A DNA stretch of 64,000 nt from Mercurialis annua (taxonomy: Eukaryota > Streptophyta > Magnoliopsida > Malpighiales > Euphorbiaceae): NCBI RefSeq assembly GCF_937616625.2, contig NC_065574.1, positions 8,124,501 to 8,188,500 of the forward strand, written 5' to 3'. The notes beneath the pieces were generated by a model, which saw only the letters and a list, made by a program, of their open reading frames with translations, was not told the DNA's origin and did not search any database. Positions 54,640 through 64,000 of this stretch are shown here, piece by piece. Every line of letters starts with the position of its first letter. Position 1 is the stretch's first letter. Made by a program: the position numbers and the translations under genes.

Positions 54640-55430
54640 TGATAAAAATTGACGGGCTAATCACTCAAAACTCTTCCATCTTAAGCCCTTTTCGTAATTG
54701 TACTCTTATATAAGAATTTTTTTTATTTTACTCCAATTTATTCTTAATTTTGTGTTTCAATTGTATTAAAACATTAAATTAACTTCTTTTAAATTAAAAT
54801 AAAATAAAATAATTTTATATTTTTAGCATATATTTAATTAGATGCTAATATTATTGATATAATATAAAAAATCTTCTTCACTATTAAAGTCAACATATAA
54901 TAATTTTATTATTTAATTTATATAAATTATCAATAACTTTTTAAAGTAAAAAAATATCATTTACACAAAATAAAATGAAATCGATTTATAAAAAAAATTA
55001 AAAACGTCACCGAAAGAAAAAAAAAACAACCTTCCATCAACTCGCTGGAATTTTTTCTCTAATGGAGAAGGAGTAGCAACTCCTTCTCATCGGAGAAGGA
55101 GCTTCTTTTGCTCTTTAACTTTTTCTTGTTTTTTTAAATGGAATATTATTATAAATTAAAATAGAATTTATTTATTTTATATTTTATTTTAATGATTTTT
55201 CATCGAATGACCACTAAAATCAAAATAATATGCATTTTGTATTGAAAAATTAAAAATTGACCTGACTTTTGATAGTCCTATAGGATAAGGAGAAAGAGTA
55301 GTTCCTTCACTCCATTGAAAAGGAGAAACAGCTCCTTCAGATGGAGAAGGAGGAGGAGCAGTTCTTTCTCCAGATCGGAGAAGGAGGAGCATCAACTTCT
55401 TTTCCATCGTATAATTAGCTAAAATTTATA
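54640..55430. mobile_element. Partial modular-core element (GGAGAAGGAG core)
   Basis: The left arm (gggctaatcactcaaaactc, tgtttcaattgtattaaaac) resembles the arm of 51059-51748. The core 55060-55400 has repeated gagaaggag / ctccttctc units like those at 8860-9070. A right arm was not found, so it is incomplete or rearranged. Confidence 0.5.
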
Positions 55431-56224
55431 AATGATACTTATCGAAAAGTATATTTTAACGTTAATCAATTGATTAATGAATGGTCTAACTAAAATATTA
55501 CAGCGTTTTATTAAACCGAACACCTTTTACTTTACGTAAACATTTTAACCTTTTAAACGCTCTAGTTCAAGTTTCAATGTCCATAAGAATATAAAATTGA
55601 ATGTACTACTCGAAACGGGACAAAAACATCCAACTGCCATCGGCATCGATGTGCTTTCGCAGCCACGGGATGGCTATCCCGGACTTTTCGACATGCTTCC
55701 GACCTAATTTTTCACTCCGAACATTAATACAAAATGCAAACAATCCTAATCCATCATCGAAACGTGAAATCGATTCGAATTCGATCGATTCGATAACCGT
55801 TTAAAACTCAATCTGATTGGCTAAAGTTACGGATGATTGGCTAAAACTAAGTATACTTGTCAAAAAGTGACTAAAATTAGTGTTTCTAACAAATTTTTTA
55901 AAATTGACATCAGTTTAAAAAATTTAAGACATTGAACTATTGCTAGAACATAAATTTTCTCCTTTTCTTCTCATCTTTAATCGGAAGTGAGATTTAATTA
56001 TTTATATTCGTGGAACCTAAACCTAGCTAGAAGAGCTAATTTCACTTCAATTGAAAACTATAACGAACAATTGGACAAAAATGAATATGATTTTAATAGG
56101 TAATGAAAAATCCCGTGAAAGACATAAATGCTCAAAGAAAATCAAATTTATTTCACTTCCTCCCTATTCTCGTGAATCCATAAATGCACCAACTTGCCCT
56201 TCTTTCATTATTAACTCATCTTCC
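55431..56224. other. TMM upstream region
   Basis: No gene accepted. 55600-55810 has less A+T bias (ctgccatcggcatcgatgtg, cgattcgaattcgatcgatt) and an open frame of 67 codons without recognisable features. Confidence 0.4.
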
Positions 56225-56233
56225 TATTTAAAT
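56225..56233 (+). promoter_or_regulatory. TATA box of TMM
   Basis: tatttaaat 46 bp before the ATG, giving a short 5' UTR of roughly 20 nt. Confidence 0.55.
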
Positions 56234-56278
56234 CCCATTCCCCAAAATCTCTAACTCTAAACTTCAATTCCCTCAAAA

Positions 56279-57742
56279 ATGTCAAACTTTTTCTATACAC
56301 GATCACTTCTACTACAACTAGTTCTCATTTCTTTCTTATTGCCACTTACTAAATCTTTTGTTGTCATTGTTTCTGATTCAAGCAACCAATCTGCCTTAGT
56401 GGATGGTCTTCGGAATGGGTTTTCAACCGGGGCTCGAACGGACGCCCACGAGCAAGCGGCGGTTTACGACATAATGAAGGCTACGGGGAACGACTGGGCC
56501 ACCGATATACCGGACGTTTGCCGCGGCCGGTGGCACGGCATAGAATGTATGTTAGATAAAGACAATGTGTACCATGTTGTTTCATTGTCATTTGGTGCAT
56601 TGTCTGATGATACAGCCTTTCCTACATGTGACCCTATAAAGTCCTATATTTCATATTCTATTACTAAGCTTCCTCATATTAGGACTTTGTTTTTTTACCG
56701 TTGTCTTAGGTATAACCCACAGCCTATCCCTTCGTTTTTAGGGCAATTGGGCCCAACTTTGCAGAGCTTAGTGCTTAGAGAAAATGGGCATTTGGGTACT
56801 ATCCCTGATGAATTGGGCAATCTTACCCGTTTGAAGGTTCTTGATCTTCATAGAAATAATCTCAACGGTTCGATTCCGGTCTCGTTGGGTCGGCTGGCTG
56901 GTTTACGGTCGTTAGATTTGAGTGGAAACAAATTAACTGGTTCAATTCCGAGTTTGAATTTTCCGGTTTTAAACGTTATGGACTTGAACCGAAATTATCT
57001 AACAGGATCAATCCCGTTTAGTCTCGGTTCATGTCATTCTTTGATCAAAATGGATATTAGCCATAACCGTCTAACCGGTTCGATTCCCGATTCATTTAGC
57101 GGCTTGAAAGAGCTTACGCTAATGGATTTAAGCTATAATCGGTTATCGAAACCGCTTCCTATCTCGATTAAAAGCTTAAATTCTCTCCAGGCGTTCATTC
57201 TTGAAGGAAATCCAATGTCTATTACACTTGCTAGTGATGAATTTGATGGCATGAAGGGGTTGATGATTTTAATTCTCTCCCATATGAATTTACAAGGTCC
57301 GATTCCTGACTCATTGGGCCGGCTAATAAATTTAAGAGTCATTCATCTGAATGGAAATCGGTTCAACGGTTCGATTCCTACAAACTTTAGAAACTTGAAA
57401 AACCTTAGTGAGTTGAAATTAAATGACAATCAATTATCCGGTTCGGTTCCATTTGGAAGAGAAATGGTTTGGAAGATGAGAAGGAAGCTTAAATTGCAGA
57501 ATAATATAGGATTATGTTATGATGCTAACAATGGGTTTGAAGATGGTTTTGATACAGCTTCCGGTTCGGGTATCGGTTTATGTCGTATACCTAAACCCGG
57601 TTCATCAAGGACGGTCCAGCATTTATCTGCTATGGATAGGGAAATGCCAAGTATAGTTAGTAAATCCTCCGGTGAAGTTTCAAGTATTATTAGATTGCTT
57701 CATCAAAGCATAGCTGTGGTTCTGTTTTTGTTGTTATTGTAA
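56279..57742 (+). CDS. TMM: TOO MANY MOUTHS-like LRR receptor-like protein
   Basis: An intronless frame of 487 residues. A hydrophobic signal peptide (LLLQLVLISFLLPLTKS) is followed by the family-specific cap AVYDIMKATGNDWATDIPDV, CRGRWHGIEC and VSLSFGALSDDTAFPTCDP. About ten leucine-rich repeats come next (LVLRENGHLGTIPDELGNLT, LKVLDLHRNNLNGSIPVSLG, LRSLDLSGNKLTGSIPS, LIKMDISHNRLTGSIPDSFS, LSELKLNDNQLSGSVPFG), then paired cysteines (GLCYD, GLCRI) and a hydrophobic C-terminus (IAVVLFLLLL). There is no kinase domain. TMM sits at the plasma membrane and works with ERECTA-family kinases to read EPF peptides in stomatal patterning. Length is close to the Arabidopsis protein. AATAAA occurs about 7 bp after the stop. 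Confidence 0.94.
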   Translation: MSNFFYTRSLLLQLVLISFLLPLTKSFVVIVSDSSNQSALVDGLRNGFSTGARTDAHEQAAVYDIMKATGNDWATDIPDVCRGRWHGIECMLDKDNVYHVVSLSFGALSDDTAFPTCDPIKSYISYSITKLPHIRTLFFYRCLRYNPQPIPSFLGQLGPTLQSLVLRENGHLGTIPDELGNLTRLKVLDLHRNNLNGSIPVSLGRLAGLRSLDLSGNKLTGSIPSLNFPVLNVMDLNRNYLTGSIPFSLGSCHSLIKMDISHNRLTGSIPDSFSGLKELTLMDLSYNRLSKPLPISIKSLNSLQAFILEGNPMSITLASDEFDGMKGLMILILSHMNLQGPIPDSLGRLINLRVIHLNGNRFNGSIPTNFRNLKNLSELKLNDNQLSGSVPFGREMVWKMRRKLKLQNNIGLCYDANNGFEDGFDTASGSGIGLCRIPKPGSSRTVQHLSAMDREMPSIVSKSSGEVSSIIRLLHQSIAVVLFLLLL

Positions 57743-58879
57743 GATGAGAAATAAAAAAAAAAAATATTAAAATAGAGAGGGTAAATGAACCCAACGAAAA
57801 ATTCTCACTTCAATTTATTCTTAAAAAAAAATTGGATTCAATTTTTAATCTTAGAAAACTAAAAAAATTGAAAAAATTAGACTATCTATCTAAAATATAA
57901 TTTTCTAAAAATATTAAATTTGTATGTATTTAAATCGTTAAAAGATATAATACTATATTCTTATTTCATCTAGATATGATTTCTTAAAATTCCTTATTTA
58001 ATATTATATTTTGATAAAATTAAATAAAATCCGATGGAACTGAAGTTTTCGTGTAACATAGTTTACCATCTATAAAACTGAAAAGTCAACTATATCAAAT
58101 CATATCACAAATTCCATGTATGCAGCAACTCCTTGACATTACTTAAACAAAAGAGTGTTTATCCCATGCAACCGTTGCGCCACGTAATTTTTACATCAAG
58201 CCAATGAGCATTTGCGATAGGGAATCTTTTAATTAATATTTATTTTTTTTATCATTCAATTTTCCACATGGCTAACGCACAATTGGTTTGTTGCACGAAT
58301 GACATGGCGCAACGGTTGTGTGCAATAATTTTTCTAAACAAAATCATAACTTGCTCACTGGCCTTAAACATAATTTGTATTATCTAATTAAATTATTAGA
58401 GACATTAAGTCATAAACTACTAGAAACTAAATTACACTATCACAGTACAAAGAGTAGCAAATTCCCTGAGTATATACAGAACATTTGTTTATGATTCAAG
58501 TAGTAAAAGCTTATACTTGCTGGAAGACAAAGCAAGGGTGAAACAGTTTTTCAAGAACTAATGTAGAAGCACAAAATAGATAGCATACCTGAGCATGAAG
58601 AGACGTGCATTTAAGAGTTCATTAAATATGCAAAAACAAGTGATACAATCTTATAGTAAACAGCAAGTATCAAAAATGTAAACAAATATCCCAAGAAATC
58701 TTCACGGTTTCCTGCACTTCCATTTTCACTTTGATTCAGTGTAGCTACCAAATGCTTATAGCAAGGAAGGGGCTATTTACGGTTCAGTTTTTCTTTAGGT
58801 ACTATTACGGGATTTCCAGATAATGGTTGTGGGCTGAACCCCATGTTGGAACATATTTGCTACAAACAATTAAATACAA
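57743..58879. other. TMM 3' flank; small inverted-repeat element at 58150-58330
   Basis: 58150-58330 carries inverted gcaaccgttgcgccacgt / acatggcgcaacggttg and the ttgttgcacgaatgacatgg segment shared with 46970-47010. The remainder is A+T-rich. Confidence 0.5.
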
Positions 58880-59195
58880 AACATTTTTTTTTGATATTAT
58901 TTTTTTCATTTTAATTACGCCGTTAAAAAATTGTCAATTTAATACACGAACTATCAATTTTTCTCAAATTCATACACCGTTCAAAAATCAGGTGAAAATT
59001 GTTGAGTTGGCAACCGGATAGTAACATGCCATAACGAAACAAATAGTGACACGTCAGCAATTTTTGCCGGATTTTTGAACGGTGTATGAATTTGGGAAAA
59101 ATTGGTAGTTGTTGTTCGAAAATGACGATTTTTAAACGGCGTGATTAAAATGAAAAAACGTATAAAGTTTATAAATTTTTATGATATCGCCCCTT
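58880..59195. mobile_element. MITE related to 27238-27549, left tip eroded
   Basis: The arms pair through tcaaattcatacaccgttca / tgaacggtgtatgaattt, with the same outer wording as the 27-kb element (tcattttaatcacg, aaagtttataaatttttatg). The right end is near gatatcgcccc. The left terminal bases are missing or changed. Confidence 0.68.
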
Positions 59196-59231
59196 TTTTA
59201 TATAAATCTATCTGTTTATAATTTATCTAAG

Positions 59232-59685
59232 AGCATCTCCAAAAAATTCTCTAAAATTTGAAAATTTTATTTTAAATAGTTTGACAGCAAATTTGGAGTT
59301 TAAAGGACTCTCTATTATTCAAATTTAGAGTAGATAATGAAAATGGCTCTCCACATATAGAAAGCCATTTTCACTATCTACTCTATTATTTAACGAATAA
59401 GATTTTAAATTTCAAAAATTAGTTAGTATTTCTTGTTTTAAAATATAATGTTTTTTATTTATGTTATTAACAAAAAGAATTATATTATTAATTAAATAAA
59501 TAATATTATTAATAAAAATAAAAATAAATTTGTGTTATTAATTTTATATTTTATTGTTATTTATACAAACAAAAAATAAATTTAGATAATATTAAATTAA
59601 TATTATTAATATTTCATATTTTTATTTTTATTTATAAAGGTAAAATAAATTAAAATATTAATATTAGATTAAAATTAGTAGAATT
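59232..59685. mobile_element. Harbinger-like MITE (GAGCATCTCCAA family), right part disrupted by SINE
   Basis: Left end GAGCATCTCCAA after TAA, with the family's internal order (agtttgacagcaaa, ggactctctatt, gataatgaaaatggc, cacatatag). The SINE at 59686-59901 sits where the right portion should be, and no clean right terminus was found beyond it. Confidence 0.65.
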
Positions 59686-59901
59686 GCCCTCACAGATTTG
59701 GTCTATTGTTCTAAGTCTCAGCCGTCTGGGCGCCAAAGGTCGCGGGTTCGAACCTCGTCCTTTCTTAATATGGAGTTGTTAAGATTGGGTTACTGGCATT
59801 TATAGCCCGGAATTACCAGACATGTAGGTTTACGGGCGTTCCACATCCCGGGATTTGACAATGATATTGAGTTTCGGCTCAATAGAGTGAGTCCTCGTAA
59901 A
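59686..59901 (+). mobile_element. Full-length tRNA-derived SINE
   Basis: Head ggtctattgttctaagtctc, B box gggttcgaacctc, a non-tRNA body ending gtgagtcctcgt and a short A tail. A 15-bp target duplication aaaattagtagaatt flanks it (59671-59685; second copy at about 59902-59916). The duplication is intact, so insertion is relatively recent. Confidence 0.88.
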
Positions 59902-59959
59902 AAAATTAGTAGAATTCGTAATTTAAGGAGACGAGAATATTAAGTTCAAAGAAATTGAA

Positions 59960-60400
59960 ATTCAGAAGCACGGAAACTTCAATGAAGTTATGTGTCCCGT
60001 TTTGGAAACGCTTCGAAAACCGAAAACTCATAAGGAAACATATCGGGCCGTTTCGTAAATAAAAAAAATCATATAGTTATAGAAAAATCTAAAAATTCTC
60101 TACAAATAATTTTTTTGAATCAATTACCTGAATGTTTTATTGTTTATTTTATCTACAATAAAAATTATTTTTTTATTTTTATTGAATTTAATTATATGCT
60201 ATTTATTTTATTAATTGGCATAAATGTATAAATAAAATTTAATATATATATAACATTTTATAATTTTTAATATTATAAATATATCTCTATATTTTTATTA
60301 TTTACACGTATACCCCACGTATTGTGTCCTTTATTTTAAAAATATGTCGTTTTTCCGTATCCGTTTCGTGTCATTTCCGTTTCGTTGCTAGTATATTTAA
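59960..60400. repeat. ACGGAAAC/GTTTCCG-type dispersed repeat
   Basis: agcacggaaacttc, gggccgtttcgtaaat at left and ttccgtatccgtttcgtgtc at right form a diffuse inverted repeat. Non-coding. Confidence 0.45.
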
Positions 60401-61189
60401 TACTATTAAAGTACTAAGGTTTTGCCTTCAAAAAAAAGTATTAAGGTTTTCTTGGGAGTATTAGTTAGTAAATAAATGGAATTGTTCTCTCAATTAACAA
60501 GTTTTAAGTAACGTTACTAACATATGTCTAGAATAGGTTTAGATTAGTTGGGCTCTTGAATATATTAAATATTAATTAAATGATCAAATAAATTTAAATG
60601 AGGAATGCAAATTTATATTGGACTCTAATTTAAAATTTTAGATTTAATAAGAAAAATTAGCTCTAATTAAAATAAGAAATACAAACTTTCTTTGACGAGG
60701 ATGATAGAGGTAAGACAAAAAAAATATGATGGCTAAGTCATTAAAATAAGAGAGATCTTTGGATCATTCTATTAGATTGAAAGCACTTTTTCATCAAATT
60801 TTTGAATAAAGAAAATACGCACTAAAAAATAAAGAGAAATTTTTGATTGAAGGATTTGATGCTTAGGTTTTTGATGGATAACTTTCCGTTGTAACCTTTT
60901 TAATAAGTTGGATAACATTTTGTAACAAAAAGAAAATTATGGTTTCCATTTTATAATAAACTCATAGTTCAATAACCCCACAGGTCTAACATCTGTATAC
61001 TATTTATTTTTTTGATAAATAAAAGTAATATTTGTATATTGTGATTAAGATTTTTCTTCATGCCTATAAACAACAGAATGGCTATCCATGCACCTTCAAA
61101 TTCCTTATTTAAAAATTGTTCCTCTATGATAGAAGAATCATTTGATTCTTAGCAAGAAGCAGTTAATGGCGGTTGCAGTGACAAATAAC
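60401..61189. other. Intergenic
   Basis: A+T-rich, no gene or bounded repeat. Confidence 0.45.
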
Positions 61190-61750
61190 AAGCTATGTCT
61201 TTCTTTCTTTTTAACAAAAACTAAAATTTCTATTAATAATAACAAAAATTACATGAACGGTTTCTCAACATACTGAGTCAACTATCTAGAAAAGATGATG
61301 AGAGTTGTAAAAATACAGTCATCAACTAGGACTAAACTAACTACCAAGGGTCACTCAAATTTGTAGACTAAAACTAGATCTGATAATAAAATCTAGATTT
61401 ATTGAACGATCTAAGGAAGTCTAACTTCGAATGCACGGCTGATCACATCTTCTGTGATACATCTATTCTTTTGAAGATTAAAAACAACATCGATATTGAC
61501 GCAAAGCATACCTGTACTTGATGAAATCCGTCGGAATATGCTGCCTATAATTGTTTCAGAGATTCAAGTCGTTCGCACCGCAAAAAACAATTTCATCTCG
61601 AAAGATGAAAAAACTACTCTTAATTTCGATTAGATTAGACCTAATCTCAATTAAAACACTATGATAGAAAATAATTTCTAGATCTAGACTAAAATTGGTC
61701 AAAAAATAAACTTTATTCAAAAACTAAAGATAAAAAGTATGAAAAAACTA
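61190..61750 (-). mobile_element. Possible retroelement 3' end (low confidence)
   Basis: The minus strand runs through moderately complex non-coding sequence (ttttgcggtgcgaacgactt, cagaagatgtgatcagccg) into a T/A-rich end (gaaattttagtttttgtt), as LINE 3' ends do. No coding or target duplication found. Confidence 0.3.
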
Positions 61751-62909
61751 AATTTGAGACATGTACAATAATATCTTGCTAATTTGCCCTAAAAATTAAC
61801 ATGTAAATGACATTGATAACAAAAAAGATAAGTAACTATTCATGATTCTATATTAAAAAACTAAATTGATAAAAAATCAAAACAAGAAGTTAATTTTAGT
61901 AAATTACCTATGAAATAACACAACTAAGTACTTCCTTAATATTTAATTTATGTACCAACCATACCATGGATGGTGCATCACATTTCCTTTAAGCAAATTG
62001 ATTAAGATGCTCTCCTCTAGGCTCTATTATCACTAACAAAAATACAAATTACAGGTAGCCCATAACATGGTATAGACAAAATCAGGCCATATTTATGTGT
62101 TAAAGAAAACATATTCTCTTTCTCACTCCAAAATCAAATTTACTAACAAATGGGAATATTTTAGTTGCATCTAGTCATAAAATGGGTCCCATAAAAAGGA
62201 GTGTGATTTGAAAAACAGCTAATTCAAATATATTCGAATAAAAAGCCAATTCAGTCCTTCAATTTATAACTCTAAGTTAAAATAGTTTATTTTCAACTAT
62301 TTTGATCAATTAGATACAATATTTTATATTTTTAGGTCAATTAAAAACAACAATGTCAATTTCTTAGTCAATGGAGGTCAAAATTAAATTATTCCGGTCA
62401 TAAAACTTATTCATATTGTATAAATTTTATTCTTAATTGACTTAAAAATAAAAAATATTATAGCTAAAAATGAGTTATTTGACCATAAATCTTAAGTTCA
62501 GGAACCGAATTAACTCTTTATTCAAATACACTCTCTCCTCTCTCAATAAAAAAATAAAAATAAAAATAAAAATCACCTCAATTTGAAATTGAAGTAGATG
62601 AAGAAGAACAAGTCTCAACTCACACTCTTTCTTTTTTTTTCACTTTAGAATTCAAGAAATCAAATTTAAGAATCAAAACATAGGCTTAACACAAGCATAG
62701 CATTAAAAATGCCAGCTTTTTCACTAAAGGCGTTATTTTTCACTCTCAGTCGACACCATTTACAGAGCTAAAAGAAACTGAAAGAAAACTTCAGAGAGAA
62801 AATTTGTAGCTACCCACCTAGAAAGTAAACTGATTTGACAGTGAAATAAAGAAAAAACAACTGGGCTTTTCAGGGTTTTTAAATTTATTCAAGAAAATAG
62901 AAATTTGAC
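61751..62909. other. Upstream region of the kinase gene
   Basis: A+T-rich. 62740-62909 is the presumed 5' UTR. No other gene. Confidence 0.4.
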
Positions 62910-64000
62910 ATGGCTTTTGCTTCTATGCTTTGCTGCGGAAAGGGCTCCGATCGGTAAGTTTGTTTGAATTTTGAATGATCATATGGGTTTTGAATTTATG
63001 TGTTTATTTTGCTAGCAATTGAGATTGTTTTCTTGATGTTAGAAATGATTTTGTTTTATGATTTTAAACTGTGGGGCAAGAAAAATAACTAATATTTTAA
63101 TCTTTAGAATTAGTATTTTGTTTCCATAAAGAGGACTTCATCATATAGACTTTGAAATTTGGGGTTTGGTTTAGATTTTGTCAATGATCATATTTGTACT
63201 TGTTTAGAGACTTTTAGTAGAGTGACTGAATTTGAATGGAGTAAATTGTGGAATTATATAGAGATGATAAAGTGAATGGACTTCTCAATATTTGTGTGAA
63301 ATTTTATGTTGTTGGTTGGTGTTTGGTGTATGGATGAACAGGAAAGGACGAAAGAAACAGCCGACTTGGAGGATCTTTTCGTTGAAGGAACTACACGCGG
63401 CTACAAACAATTTTAATTATGATAACAAACTCGGAGAAGGAGGATTTGGCAGCGTTTATTGGGGTCAGCTTTGGGATGGATCACAGGTAACGTCTACGTT
63501 TTCAGCTTCCGCGTCTTTTTAAATCAATATTTTGTTGATCATTTTAGTAATTTACCATTGTATAGTTAATTGATAATACAAATAAATCACATTTGCAAAG
63601 ATGAAAATGCAAGTTTTCTTGTTGATTTTAATTTAAAGAGGGAAAACAAAATTGCAGCCTTTGTAATCCTTTAGAATTCATACTTGAACTCAATGCCTTT
63701 CATCTAGGTCTATTAGGTCCATACGGAAATTTGGAATCTGAATGGATGGCTTCAATTAGAGGTTAAGACTAGAGTTGGTGCAAGCACAAACCACCATGAT
63801 TACAATGAAGCAAATAATTCTCTTTCATGGGAAAAGAAATAAGCCATGAGAGCTTCTAGCGGTACTGCCTGATGACTTCTATCAAGCGTGCACATATGGC
63901 AAGTCATAAAAGATGTTTTTGTTTTCCCTGCCTAATGCATTTATCTGGTGTGTAAATATGGAAACTTGTTCCTGACTTTGGAAAAGCTTCAGAACTTCTA
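62910..64000 (+). CDS. Receptor-like cytoplasmic kinase, At3g15890-like (5' part, truncated by window end)
   Basis: Exon 1 (62910-62953) encodes [20 protein letters not shown] intron follows, then exon 2 (63342-63486) encodes [40 protein letters not shown] and GQLWDGSQ. The glycine-rich ATP-binding loop [11 protein letters not shown] is complete. The VAIK lysine and the rest of the kinase must lie beyond base 64000, since the intron after 63486 continues to the end. The paired cysteines after the start could be lipidated, anchoring the kinase at the membrane. The [20 protein letters not shown] lead-in is characteristic of the PTI1-like kinase group of At3g15890, whose substrate is unknown. 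Confidence 0.88.

Noticed and set aside
59701..59760. tRNA gene suggested by a perfect B box
   Set aside because: No tRNA cloverleaf or acceptor stem; SINE body, A tail and target duplication explain it. The same applies to 7523-7621.

Overview
The window is nuclear DNA of a eudicot plant. It is very A+T-rich and has GT-AG introns. Most of it is transposable-element debris, with widely spaced single-copy genes whose closest recognisable relatives are Arabidopsis proteins. Species cannot be fixed from the sequence alone.

Genes, left to right: a PLS/E-type pentatricopeptide repeat gene (-, 17.0-18.2 kb); the pseudo-phosphotransfer cytokinin inhibitor AHP6 (-, 21.6-22.8 kb); the plastid palmitoyl-lipid desaturase FAD5/ADS3 (-, 30.6-33.1 kb); the plastid protein PIFI (+, 35.8-38.7 kb); the phosphatidylcholine:diacylglycerol cholinephosphotransferase ROD1/PDCT (-, 43.5-45.1 kb); the SnRK1 gamma-type CBS protein KING1 (-, 52.2-54.2 kb); the stomatal patterning receptor-like protein TMM (+, 56.3-57.7 kb); and the first two exons of a receptor-like cytoplasmic kinase resembling At3g15890 (+, 62.9 kb to beyond the end). 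A lone UAP56 RNA-helicase exon with a stop codon (15.5 kb) and a decayed LINE (13.8-14.9 kb) are pseudogenes. FAD5, PIFI, ROD1 and the kinase correspond to one Arabidopsis neighbourhood (At3g158xx). AHP6 and TMM correspond to another (At1g800xx-801xx). Here the two sets are interleaved, which suggests an ancestral block later split in Arabidopsis. FAD5 and ROD1 both act in membrane and seed lipid remodelling, and FAD5 and PIFI both act in the chloroplast. Nothing indicates co-transcription.

Mobile DNA: 0-2.2 kb is the 3' part of a Helitron inserted into a decayed Copia retrotransposon (2.2-5.6 kb). 39.6-43.4 kb is a Ty3/gypsy-type element with two LTRs that appear identical and a single intact 802-codon frame from which most of pol has been removed in frame. 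It ends 10 bp beyond the ROD1 stop codon. The remaining intergenic DNA holds many non-autonomous inverted-repeat elements. Several have about 9-bp target duplications and A+T-rich arms around a G+C-rich core of short tandem or palindromic modules that differs in each element. There are also Stowaway-like and Harbinger-like MITEs, two large foldback elements, tRNA-derived SINEs, and low-complexity AACCGAACC/GAGCTCG-type repeats. The gypsy derivative beside ROD1 and the modular-core element class are the least ordinary things in the window.
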